A stretch of DNA of 17,250 bases from positions 1 through 17,250 of the forward strand of contig CAMMEP010000028.1 of NCBI GenBank assembly GCA_946495905.1. Direction: 5' to 3'. A program made the position numbers and the translations under genes. The stretch is from an uncultured Clostridium sp. GTDB taxonomy: Bacteria > Bacillota > Clostridia > TANB77 > CAG-508. The notes beneath the pieces are model-generated. The model was not told the DNA's origin. It worked only from the letters and a program-made list of their open reading frames with translations, and ran no database searches. Below, one piece after another: positions 1 to 6,876 of this stretch (positions are counted from its first letter, which is position 1; the number at the start of each line of letters is the position of its first letter).

Positions 1-1
1 T

Positions 2-1216
2 GAAAATTTCTTAAAATTACAGGATAACTATTTGTTTTCCAGCATTAATGCAAAAGCGAATGAATATTTAGAAAAAAATCCAAATGCAGATATCATACGC
101 CTAGGAATAGGAGATGTAACAAGACCTATTCCTAAGGAAGTAATAAATGCCATAAAAAAAGCAACAGAAGAAATGGGAGATTCTACTACTTTTAAAGGTT
201 ATGGACCAGAGCAAGGATATGAGTTTTTAAAAGAAAAAATTGTGAAAGAGGACTACAAAAATTTGCAAATAAAAACAAATGAAGTATTTATATCTGATGG
301 AGCAAAATGTGATACAGGAAATATAGTAGAATTATTTGATAAAAATATAAAAGTGACAATTACAGATCCAGTATATCCTGTTTATTTAGATAGTAATGTA
401 ATGTATGGGAGAGCAGGAGAATATAATGCCAATACAGGAAAATATGATAACATTGTTTACATGAAAGCAACAGAGGAAAATAATTATACACCATTACCAG
501 AGGAATTGGAAGCAATACCAGATTTAATTTATTTATGCTCGCCCAATAATCCAACAGGCGTGGCTATGAATAAAACAGAGTTGCAAAAATGGGTAGATTT
601 TGCAAAAGTACATAAAAGTATTATTTTATTTGATGCGGCTTATGAAGCTTTTATTGAAGAAGAAAACATACCACATAGTATTTACGAAATAGAAGGTGCC
701 AGAGAAGTCGCAATTGAATTCAAAAGTTATTCTAAAACAGCAGGATTTACAGGACTTCGTTGTGCTTATTGTATTGTGCCAGAAGAATTACAAGTTGAAA
801 CTAAAAAAGGAAATATAAGTTTAAATGCATTGTGGAATCGAAGACAAACCACAAAATTTAATGGAGTGTCCTATCCAATACAAAGAGGAGCAGAAGCAAC
901 GTATACAGAAGAAGGAAAAAGAGAAATTAGAAATAACATTTTATACTACAAAGAAAATGCAAGGATAATGAAAGATGGATTAAAACAAGCAGGCATAATA
1001 GCATATGGTGGAGTAAATTCACCATATATATGGCTAAAAACTCCTAATGGTATGAAGTCATGGAAATATTTTGATTTGTTACTAGAAAAATATCATATAG
1101 TAGGAACCCCAGGAGTAGGATTTGGACCAAGCGGAGAGGGATATTTTAGATTAACAGCCTTTGGAGACAGAAATAAAACAATAGAAGCAATGAAAAGGAT
1201 AAATGCTACTAGATAA
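2..1216 (+). CDS. dapL: LL-diaminopimelate aminotransferase (5' end outside window)
   Basis: PLP-dependent aminotransferase that converts tetrahydrodipicolinate plus glutamate directly to LL-diaminopimelate, for lysine and peptidoglycan synthesis in the cytoplasm. The reading frame is open from base 2. The codons before the first possible internal start (TTG at 32) read ENFLKLQDNY, which matches the usual DapL N-terminus, so the true start lies upstream of the window. Visible motifs are IIRLGIGDVTRP, the fold-type I segment DPVYPVYLD, CSPNNPTG, and SKTAGFTGLR with the Schiff-base lysine (codon 734-736). Only about ten residues should be missing from a family of roughly 400-410 residues. It ends with TAA and no clear terminator follows. 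The family call is firm; separation from other class I aminotransferases rests on the DapL-like N-terminus and SKTAGF context. Confidence 0.95.
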   Translation, partial: ENFLKLQDNYLFSSINAKANEYLEKNPNADIIRLGIGDVTRPIPKEVINAIKKATEEMGDSTTFKGYGPEQGYEFLKEKIVKEDYKNLQIKTNEVFISDGAKCDTGNIVELFDKNIKVTITDPVYPVYLDSNVMYGRAGEYNANTGKYDNIVYMKATEENNYTPLPEELEAIPDLIYLCSPNNPTGVAMNKTELQKWVDFAKVHKSIILFDAAYEAFIEEENIPHSIYEIEGAREVAIEFKSYSKTAGFTGLRCAYCIVPEELQVETKKGNISLNALWNRRQTTKFNGVSYPIQRGAEATYTEEGKREIRNNILYYKENARIMKDGLKQAGIIAYGGVNSPYIWLKTPNGMKSWKYFDLLLEKYHIVGTPGVGFGPSGEGYFRLTAFGDRNKTIEAMKRINATR

Positions 1217-1276
1217 TCTGAATATTACAAAAATATTACAATAAATTTACATTTGTATTACAAATTAAAAAAATAA

Positions 1277-1305
1277 TTGAAAACAAAGTACTGAAATGAT
1301 AGAAT
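1277..1305 (+). promoter_or_regulatory. Sigma-A promoter for the pilin-like gene leader
   Basis: TTGAAA (1277-1282) and TAGAAT (1300-1305) are separated by exactly 17 bases, with an extended -10 TG at 1297-1298. Transcription would begin near 1312. That gives a leader of about 355 nt before the pilin-like GTG at 1668 and places the short microsatellite ORF on the same transcript. This is inferred from the consensus match only. Confidence 0.6.
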
Positions 1306-1380
1306 AAAAGTATACTATTAGAACATTTTTGCACGTATTTTAAATGTAGATTAAAAAGTAACAAAAGATAGGAGAAGTAC

Positions 1381-1458
1381 ATGAAAAACAAAAACGAGGA
1401 AAACCTTGGTGCTGTACACACACACACACACACACACCAATATTTTACAAAAGAATAA
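1381..1458 (+). CDS. Short ORF containing an (AC)11 repeat, possibly phase variable
   Basis: A 25-codon ORF starts at ATG 1381 behind a good AGGAG ribosome binding site (about 1371-1375) and ends at TAA 1456-1458. Its middle is an AC dinucleotide repeat that encodes alternating His-Thr residues. The frame that would be entered if the tract lost one AC unit (or gained two) stays open from 1437 to the TAG at 1596-1598, 53 further codons, giving a product of about 71 residues (downstream part begins PIFYKRIKNIVSL). The frame reached by gaining one unit closes at 1481-1483. I do not recognise either peptide. It could be a phase-variable leader ORF, a broken gene, or chance. The ribosome binding site and the long alternative frame favour some function, but weakly. 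Confidence 0.35.
   Translation: MKNKNEENLGAVHTHTHTHQYFTKE
1416..1437 (+). repeat. (AC)11 dinucleotide microsatellite
   Basis: Eleven uninterrupted AC units, followed by an extra C at 1438. Perfect dinucleotide tracts this long are uncommon in bacteria and are prone to slipped-strand mispairing. It lies inside the short ORF that starts at 1381. Confidence 0.9.
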
Positions 1459-1667
1459 AAAATATAGTAAGTTTATGGATTAGCATAGACTTAAATTTAC
1501 ATGCAGAAAATTTAATAAAACAAAATAGAAAGATGGGCTATTGTAGGATACAGGAGTATATAAAAAGAAAAAATCTAATTAGCCTATCATTTTTGTAGCA
1601 AAAGTAAGCAATCAAAAATAAGTGCAAAAATTGCTTTTGAAAATAAAAAATAAGGAGGAGAACCAAA
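1459..1667 (+). promoter_or_regulatory. Leader before the pilin-like gene with possible RNA stems
   Basis: About 200 bases with no established gene. GATGGGCTA (1532-1540) can pair with TAGCCTATC (1580-1588), one G-U included, and a short T run follows. AAGCAAT (1606-1612) pairs perfectly with ATTGCTT (1630-1636) just before the ribosome binding site. I do not recognise a known riboswitch class. The open alternative frame of the microsatellite ORF runs through this stretch to 1598. A strong AAGGAGG near 1652-1658 serves the GTG at 1668. Confidence 0.3.
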
Positions 1668-2957
1668 GTGAAAGAAAAAAACATTGCAAACAACATTATA
1701 AATAGTACTATAAAAACAGAAAATAGTTACTTTGAACTAAAAAATAAAGAACAAGGTATAACGTTAGTGGCGTTAGTAATAACCATAATAATCCTAATTA
1801 TTCTAGCGACAGTAGCTATAAACTTTGCATTTGGAAACAATGGATTAATACAAAGAGCAGAAGACGCACGAGACTATTATGTAAATGATACATCATATAC
1901 AGATGAATCCATCACAAATGTAGAAAGTTATTTAAATGATATAATAGGAGGAAATGGAGGAAGTAGTAGTGGAGCGAAAACACTAGTACAAGCCTTTAAT
2001 GATGGAGAGATAAAGGTGGGAGACTATGTAAATTACACCCCCGAAGCACACGAACCAATAACAGTAGGAACGAGTGAGACAGGATATACGGATTCAAAAA
2101 ATATAAGCGGAGGAACAGACCAGACTTTTAGTCAAAATGCAAATACTACATGGAGAGTACTAGGGCTAAGTGAAGATGGGCAGCACCTATTACTAACAAG
2201 TGGAAGCCCAATCAAAAAAGATGGAAAGATAGATTTAGAAGATGAAGAAATAGACGATCCATACTTAGTACTAGAAAGCTATATAGGAGCAGATAATTGC
2301 GTAAACGTACTAAATAAAATAAGCAGTTTGTATCATAATAGTAGCTTAGCAGACGAAACAAGAAGCATGACAATAGAGGACTTAGAAAATGTAATAGGAG
2401 ATATGACAGTAGTGCCACCAACGTCAGCCGGAAATGATGGATATGTATATTTGACATCGGACGAAAGTAGAACACCAATAGGTCAAACAAGTCGATATCC
2501 AAGTTATACATATGATAGCAACGATTATACATTAACAAATCCACCACAAAGTGCAACAGCAGGAGAGAAAGTAAATGCAGATGCATGGATGTTTATGTAC
2601 ACAACAGATGGAACTACAAGAGCAGACTATATAGACGAAAGGGTATATGACATGCTATTTAAAGACACAACAGAGGATGGCAACTACGCAAAGAGTTACT
2701 GGCTTGCTTCGCCGGGAGTTAAAGCGGTCTCGTCCTATGCTTACTTCGGCCCAGGCGCTGTTTACGACGGCGGTGCGGGCTCGGGCTACTCCCTCTTCAA
2801 CTCGGGCGACGACTGGAATGCGAGTGGCTTTGCGGTGCGCCCCGTAGTTGTTCTAAAATCTAATATCACAGTAGAGCAGATACAAGTAATAGAGGATCAA
2901 ACCGAAGAGACTTGGAATACAACGGGAGGTATGAGTTATGGAGCTTCGGCAATATAG
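1668..2957 (+). CDS. Pilin-like surface protein with DGR-type C-terminal variable domain
   Basis: Starts at GTG 1668, preceded by AAGGAGG. Residues 1-30 form a long charged leader ending in Gly30, followed by ITLVALVITIIILIILATVA. This is a type IV prepilin-like cleavage site and hydrophobic helix; position +5, usually Glu, is Ala. The protein should therefore be inserted in the membrane and processed by a prepilin peptidase. Residues about 100-340 are an Asp/Thr/Ser-rich extracellular region that I do not recognise as an enzyme. Residues 343-396 begin SYWLASPG and end with GFAVRPVVVL, the pattern of C-type-lectin-like DGR target domains in Clostridia. This segment is abruptly GC-rich and adenine-poor compared with the rest of the gene. 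A 33-residue tail follows. The likely role is a surface-displayed binding protein with a diversifiable face. The pilin leader is seen; ligand binding is inferred. Confidence 0.8.
   Translation: MKEKNIANNIINSTIKTENSYFELKNKEQGITLVALVITIIILIILATVAINFAFGNNGLIQRAEDARDYYVNDTSYTDESITNVESYLNDIIGGNGGSSSGAKTLVQAFNDGEIKVGDYVNYTPEAHEPITVGTSETGYTDSKNISGGTDQTFSQNANTTWRVLGLSEDGQHLLLTSGSPIKKDGKIDLEDEEIDDPYLVLESYIGADNCVNVLNKISSLYHNSSLADETRSMTIEDLENVIGDMTVVPPTSAGNDGYVYLTSDESRTPIGQTSRYPSYTYDSNDYTLTNPPQSATAGEKVNADAWMFMYTTDGTTRADYIDERVYDMLFKDTTEDGNYAKSYWLASPGVKAVSSYAYFGPGAVYDGGAGSGYSLFNSGDDWNASGFAVRPVVVLKSNITVEQIQVIEDQTEETWNTTGGMSYGASAI
2697..2853 (+). other. Putative DGR variable region (VR)
   Basis: By hand count 95 of 150 bases in 2701-2850 are G or C (63%) and only 18 are A (12%). 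In the stretch just upstream (2581-2640) 25 of 60 are A. Codons here mostly end in C (TAC, TTC, GGC, GAC, TCC, CTC, AAC), whereas the rest of the gene prefers A/T endings; glycine is nearly always GGC here and mostly GGA elsewhere. A template rich in AAC/AAT codons with its adenines randomised would leave this pattern. The 3' end, GCGGTGCGCCCCGTAG, would be the candidate initiation-of-mutagenic-homing segment. Borders are approximate. No template repeat or reverse transcriptase is present in the window, so the call rests on composition and protein pattern. Confidence 0.65.
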
Positions 2958-3051
2958 GTGCACAATAGTATAGCATTGAGAGGGAGAGATAATTTAATAA
3001 AGTGTGTAGAGAGTGTATAATACAGTGTGGTGCGATTGTTGTAAATGACAA

Positions 3052-3480
3052 CTAGCCTATCGCCTTCCTTGCAAGCTCATCGCAACGATTGTTATACTCA
3101 TTATCTGCATGACCTTTTACCTTAATAAAAGTAACATCATGAGTTTTGGTAAGACTAATTAATTCTTGCCATAACTCTTTATTTTTTACCTCTTTTTTAT
3201 CTGCTGTTTTCCAGTTATTCTTTTGCCAGTTAATTATCCATTTTTGTAAAAAAGCATTCACTACATAAGCACTATCACTATATAATTGTACCTTACAAGG
3301 AAACTTCAAAAGCTTTAATGCCTCTATTACAGCAGTAAGCTCCATCACATTGTTTGTAGTATCCTTCTTTCCGCCAGAAATTTCCTTTTTATTTCCTTTA
3401 TACATAAGAATGGCACCCCAACCACCAGGACCAGGATTTCCAGAACATGCACCATCTGTGTAAATTGTAACTTCTTCCAT
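3052..3480 (-). CDS. rnhA: Ribonuclease HI
   Basis: Cytoplasmic endonuclease that cuts the RNA strand of RNA-DNA hybrids, used in primer and R-loop removal. At 142 residues it is close to the usual 150-155. All catalytic residues are visible: Asp9 (YTDG), Glu47 (MELTA), Asp69 (YSDSAY), Asp134 (NNRCDELA), and the helper His124 in KGHADN. The basic WKTADKK stretch around residues 90-97 fits the handle region. The start ATG (complement of 3478-3480) has AAAGGA upstream at a suitable distance. It converges with the pilin-like gene and diverges from tmcAL. Its predicted leader carries a strong inverted repeat. Confidence 0.96.
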   Translation of the reverse strand: MEEVTIYTDGACSGNPGPGGWGAILMYKGNKKEISGGKKDTTNNVMELTAVIEALKLLKFPCKVQLYSDSAYVVNAFLQKWIINWQKNNWKTADKKEVKNKELWQELISLTKTHDVTFIKVKGHADNEYNNRCDELARKAIG

Positions 3481-3503
3481 TTTATCATCCTTTCTTTTAC
3501 CTC

Positions 3504-3607
3504 TATTTTGTTGTTAGCTAAGTTACTGAATAATAGTTTTTTTCTAGAAACATACCTCCTAGCTGGTTTTTAGTAAAACAAATAGTAACTTAGCTAACAA
3601 CAAAATA
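3504..3607. repeat. Perfect 24-bp inverted repeat around a 56-base spacer
   Basis: The arms at 3504-3527 and 3584-3607 are exact reverse complements (left arm begins TATTTTGTTGTTAGCTAAG). They enclose 56 bases that contain an AGGAGG on the minus strand but no ORF. The whole 104-bp unit looks like a small MITE or the core of one. It lies inside the predicted rnhA leader, where it would form a very stable RNA hairpin. It could also act as an operator for the divergent promoters. No transposase is nearby. Confidence 0.8.
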
Positions 3608-3618
3608 TTACATACACA

Positions 3619-3647
3619 TTGTAAATTTTATGAATTTATGATATTAT
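3619..3647 (+). promoter_or_regulatory. Promoter for tmcAL
   Basis: TTGTAA (3619-3624), a 17-base spacer, then TATTAT (3642-3647). Transcription would start near 3654, leaving a leader of about 36 nt before the ATG at 3690. This supports 3690 over the earlier TTG at 3657 as the translation start. Confidence 0.5.
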
Positions 3648-3671
3648 ATCAGTAAATTGATTTTTGTACAA
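3643..3671 (-). promoter_or_regulatory. Promoter for rnhA overlapping the tmcAL promoter
   Basis: On the minus strand TTGTAC (complement of 3666-3671), a 17-base spacer and TATAAT (complement of 3643-3648) form a good sigma-A promoter. Its -10 element shares bases with the tmcAL -10 on the other strand, so polymerases could not occupy both at once. The rnhA leader would be about 155 nt and would include the 24-bp inverted repeat. Confidence 0.5.
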
Positions 3672-3689
3672 GATGGAGGGGGAAAAGTT

Positions 3690-4922
3690 ATGAGCAGAGT
3701 TCTAGGAATCATTGCAGAATATAATCCATTTCATAATGGACATTTATACCACATTGCTAGGTCAAAGCAAGAGACTGGAACAAACTATGTAGTAGCAGTA
3801 ATTTCTGGAAACTTTGTACAAAGAGGAAATACCTCCCTTATTAATAAATGGAAAAAAGCAAGGATGGCACTTTTAAATGGCGTGGACTTGGTAATAGAAC
3901 TTCCAACCGTATATAGCATATCTAGTGCAGAGAATTTTGCAGAAGGTGCTATCAAAATACTAAATTCTTTAGGTGTTGTGGACACGCTCTCCTTTGGAAT
4001 GGAAGCAAATGATATTGCAACTTTAAACAATATTGCAAATGTGTTATATCATGAGCCAAAAGACTATGTTACGATATTAAGCCATGAGTTAAAAAAAGGA
4101 AATTCATATCCAAAAGCGAGAGAAAATGCGCTACTTATGTATTTAAATGATATCAAAAGATATGCAAATGTATTGTCTGGCTCGAATAACATTTTAGGAA
4201 TTGAATACCTAAAAGCAATGCGAAAAACAAAAAGCACCATTATTCCAATGGGAGTGAAAAGGCAAAAAGTATTATATAATGATAAATATATTGTAGATGA
4301 GTTTGCGAGTGCTACTGCTATAAGAAAAATGCTAATGACAAAAGAGCTAAATGATATTAGCAAAGTAATGCCAAGAAACTCATATTTATTATTAGGGGAA
4401 GAATTAAAAAACGGGCATTATGTTATTGATTTATCAAGATTTGAGAAAGAAATAATTTATGTATTAAGAAAAATGTCAGCAGAAGAAATTGCAAAACTAC
4501 CAGATGTTTCGGAAGGATTAGAAAATTCTATCAAAAATGCAGCAGATTCATGCAATACATTAAATGAATTAATAAATATAGTGAAAACAAAACGATTTAC
4601 ACAAACTAGAATTCAAAGAATTCTTTTATACGCATTATTGGGAATTGATAAAAAAATGATGGAAACCTCTAAAAAGGTAACTCCATATGTTCGTGTACTA
4701 GGATTTAATAATAAAGGAAAAGAACTTATTTCAGAAATGATGAAATTAAATCCAAAATTAAATGTAATAACATCGGTAAAAAAATATATGGATACCGTAG
4801 CAAATAAAAATTTAAAAGAAATGTTAGAGAAAGACATTCTAGCAACCAATATTTACACATTGGGATATTATTCAGACTCCTATTCAAATTTGGATTATAC
4901 AAATAAGATTGAAATATTATAA
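3690..4922 (+). CDS. tmcAL: tRNA(Met) cytidine acetate ligase (YlbM family)
   Basis: Cytoplasmic enzyme that activates acetate with ATP and forms N4-acetylcytidine at the wobble base of elongator tRNA(Met). The N-terminus has the nucleotidyltransferase HIGH-type motif NPFHNGHLYHI with HNGH at residues 15-18. Next come SGNFVQRG and the conserved W-K-ARM-A-NG-DLVIELP segment, all typical of the family. The 410-residue length also fits. I chose ATG 3690 because GGAGGG sits 8-9 bases upstream and the HIGH motif then starts at the normal distance; the frame extends 11 codons further to a TTG at 3657 without a ribosome binding site. coaE follows after 57 bases and is probably co-transcribed. Confidence 0.93.
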   Translation: MSRVLGIIAEYNPFHNGHLYHIARSKQETGTNYVVAVISGNFVQRGNTSLINKWKKARMALLNGVDLVIELPTVYSISSAENFAEGAIKILNSLGVVDTLSFGMEANDIATLNNIANVLYHEPKDYVTILSHELKKGNSYPKARENALLMYLNDIKRYANVLSGSNNILGIEYLKAMRKTKSTIIPMGVKRQKVLYNDKYIVDEFASATAIRKMLMTKELNDISKVMPRNSYLLLGEELKNGHYVIDLSRFEKEIIYVLRKMSAEEIAKLPDVSEGLENSIKNAADSCNTLNELINIVKTKRFTQTRIQRILLYALLGIDKKMMETSKKVTPYVRVLGFNNKGKELISEMMKLNPKLNVITSVKKYMDTVANKNLKEMLEKDILATNIYTLGYYSDSYSNLDYTNKIEIL

Positions 4923-4979
4923 AAACTAATAAAGATAAAATCATGGATTACTACGCTAAAGAAAAGGAGGGAAAAAGGC

Positions 4980-5585
4980 ATGATTATAGGAATAACAGGA
5001 AGTTCTGGTTCTGGGAAAAGTACAATATGTAAAATATTAGAAAAAGAATATAAAGTTAAAATAATTAACGCAGATAAAATTGCTAAAAAATTATCAAAAA
5101 AAGGAACTAGCTATATTCAAGATATTATTGATGCATTTGGAAAAGATATTGTAGATGAAGAGGGAGAATTAAAAAGAAAAAAATTAGCAGAAATTATCTA
5201 TTCTGATGCAGATAAAAGAAAAAAATTAAATAATTGTACTTTTAAATATATAGTGGAAGAAATAAAAAAGCAGATTAGTAAAGTACAGAAAGATGCTACT
5301 GTTATTATAGATGCTCCACTGTTATTTGAAGCGGGATTAGATAAAATTTGTGATACTGTAATAGGAGTAATATCCAAAAGAGAGTTACAACTAGATAGAA
5401 TGGTAGCAAGAGATAATATAGATTATGAGCAAGCAGAGAAAAGATTAGCATCGCAAAAGAATAATGCATTCTATCAGGAAAAATGTGATATTATCATTAA
5501 AAATGGTACTAATATGAAAATTTTAGAAGATAGAATAAAAGAAATTTCAGAAAAAATAAAAATGCAAAGTAAAAGAGAAGTATAA
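4980..5585 (+). CDS. coaE: Dephospho-CoA kinase
   Basis: Catalyses the last step of coenzyme A synthesis, ATP-dependent 3'-phosphorylation of dephospho-CoA, in the cytoplasm. The P-loop GSSGSGKST is at residues 7-15. INADKIAK matches the usual DAD substrate region, although the first Asp of DAD is replaced by Asn. IIDAPLLFEAGLD is the conserved P-L-L-FE segment, and the lid region contains QLDRMVARDNI. The 201-residue length is normal. A strong AAGGAGGG precedes the ATG. It lies downstream of tmcAL in the same direction with no terminator visible between them. Confidence 0.95.
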   Translation: MIIGITGSSGSGKSTICKILEKEYKVKIINADKIAKKLSKKGTSYIQDIIDAFGKDIVDEEGELKRKKLAEIIYSDADKRKKLNNCTFKYIVEEIKKQISKVQKDATVIIDAPLLFEAGLDKICDTVIGVISKRELQLDRMVARDNIDYEQAEKRLASQKNNAFYQEKCDIIIKNGTNMKILEDRIKEISEKIKMQSKREV

Positions 5586-5607
5586 AAATTATATAATGCA
5601 AAACAAC

Positions 5608-5636
5608 TTGACACATACAAACTAATGTTTTATAAT
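5608..5636 (+). promoter_or_regulatory. Consensus sigma-A promoter immediately before dinB
   Basis: TTGACA (5608-5613), a 17-base spacer and TATAAT (5631-5636): a perfect consensus match. The predicted start of transcription (about 5643) falls on the first in-frame ATG codons of dinB, so the message would be leaderless or would have a leader of about ten bases. No LexA/DinR-type box is obvious beside it. Confidence 0.7.
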
Positions 5637-5640
5637 AAGC

Positions 5641-6702
5641 ATGGTGATGCTTATGAAAAAAAAGCAAAGACAAATTTTACATGTAGATGTAAATAATGCA
5701 TTCTTAAGTTGGACTGCTATTGACCGATTAGCACAAGGAGAGAAGATAGATATACGAGAAATAGAAGCGGTCATTGGGGGAGATGAAAGCAAAAGATCTG
5801 GAATTGTTCTAGCCAAAAGTATGAAAGCGAAAGCAAGAGGAGTGCATACAGCAGAAACTTTATATCAAGCAAGATTAAAATGCCCAAACTTACAAGTATT
5901 TAAAGGAGATTATAAAAGTTATAGAAAACATTCAAATGATTTATATCAAATATTATCACAATATACAGATAAAATAGAGAGATTTAGTATTGACGAATGC
6001 TTTTTAGATATGACCGAATATTTAGGGAATAGGAAGTTATTAGATATTGCTTATGAAATAAATAAGAGAGTAAAAAAAGAATTAGGTTTTACTGTTAATA
6101 TTGGAGTTGCACATAATAAACTATTAGCAAAAATGGCATCAGATTTTACAAAACCAGACAGAGTGCATACTCTATATGAAGAAGAAATACCAAGTAAAAT
6201 GTGGACACTTCCTGTATCTGAATTATTTATGATTGGAAGAAAAACAATTCCCAAATTAAATAATATGCGAATAAAAACAATTGGCGATTTGGCTAGACAA
6301 GATAAAAACGAAATGATAAAAAAGTTTGGAAAACATGGACTTATGATGTGGGAGTACGCCAATGGTATTGATAATGCAGAGGTGCATTATTTAGAAGAAA
6401 AACCAAAAGGAATAGGAAATTCTGTAACGCTCCCAATGGATATAGCAAATAAAGAAAAATTAGAAGAAATTTTATTAACTCTTGCAGAGCAAGTAGCTTA
6501 TAGATTAAGGCGTTATAATATGTATGCTAATGTGGTAAATGTTCAGCTTCGTACAAAAGATTTTAAAGATTTTTCTCATCAGAAAAAATTATTATATGCT
6601 ACGGCAAATACAAAAGAAATTTATAAAGTGGCAAAAGAGCTTTTAGAGGAAATGTATAAGAAGCGGAACTTTTATACGTTTAGTTGGATTAAGAGTAGAT
6701 AA
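5641..6702 (+). CDS. dinB: Y-family DNA polymerase IV, C-terminus lost by frameshift
   Basis: Error-prone translesion polymerase. The palm carries the catalytic Asp in HVDVNNAF and the acidic pair in SIDECFLD; the finger region has YKSYRKHS, and the thumb has IGVAHNKLLAKMASDFTKP. The little-finger domain follows with SVTLPMDI. The frame ends at TAA 6700-6702 with residues FYTFSWIKSR, which do not belong to the family. One base earlier in phase, from 6665, the sequence continues as GTFIRLVGLRVDKL and then QLSLF. As written the protein therefore lacks the last little-finger strand and the beta-clamp motif. Starts at 5641, 5647 and 5653 are possible; 5653 begins MKKKQRQILHVDVN and has a GGTGA just upstream. 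The family call is firm; whether the break is real is uncertain. Confidence 0.85.
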   Translation: MVMLMKKKQRQILHVDVNNAFLSWTAIDRLAQGEKIDIREIEAVIGGDESKRSGIVLAKSMKAKARGVHTAETLYQARLKCPNLQVFKGDYKSYRKHSNDLYQILSQYTDKIERFSIDECFLDMTEYLGNRKLLDIAYEINKRVKKELGFTVNIGVAHNKLLAKMASDFTKPDRVHTLYEEEIPSKMWTLPVSELFMIGRKTIPKLNNMRIKTIGDLARQDKNEMIKKFGKHGLMMWEYANGIDNAEVHYLEEKPKGIGNSVTLPMDIANKEKLEEILLTLAEQVAYRLRRYNMYANVVNVQLRTKDFKDFSHQKKLLYATANTKEIYKVAKELLEEMYKKRNFYTFSWIKSR

Positions 6703-6874
6703 GTTAGTAGAAAAAGATGAAATGCAACTTTCATTATTTAATGGAGAGGAAAATAAAAAACAAGAAAAATTAGATGAAGTAGTAGATAAGTTAAAACAAA
6801 AATATGGATACAACAGTATTACCAGAGCAGGAAAGCTACATTCAGAAGAAATTATAAAACTAAAAGATGTATAG
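6665..6874 (+). pseudogene. dinB: Out-of-frame C-terminal end of dinB
   Basis: From 6665 the +1 frame relative to dinB reads GTFIRLVGLRVDKLVEKDE, then the beta-clamp-binding pentapeptide QLSLF (6725-6739), then a Lys/Glu-rich tail ending in a TAG at 6872-6874. This is the expected end of a polymerase IV, so the original gene ran from about 5641 to 6874. An extra base at about 6664 (within AAGAAGCGGA) explains the shift. The site is not a homopolymer. The palindromic element starts two bases after this stop codon. Confidence 0.8.
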
Positions 6875-6876
6875 GC

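Noticed and set aside
1236..1433. Minus-strand open frame across the AC repeat
   Set aside because: The Cys-Val repeat is the complement of the microsatellite, there is no ribosome binding site, and it opposes the predicted promoter and leader.
1532..1588. Known riboswitch (for example cyclic-di-GMP) before the pilin-like gene
   Set aside because: The conserved core motifs of those classes are not present; only simple stems are visible.
2212..2586. 124-codon minus-strand open frame inside the pilin-like gene
   Set aside because: Leu/His-rich shadow of the coding strand without a start signal or family features.
2647..2847. Alternative plus-strand frame through the variable cassette
   Set aside because: It is open only because the cassette is GC-rich and lacks stop codons; the pilin-like frame explains the region and continues on both sides.
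3528..3583. Small gene in the inverted-repeat spacer behind a minus-strand AGGAGG
   Set aside because: The ATG is only one base from the AGGAGG and the frame closes after about a dozen codons.
3657..3689. Upstream TTG start for tmcAL
   Set aside because: It lies at the predicted transcription start, has no ribosome binding site and adds residues foreign to the family.
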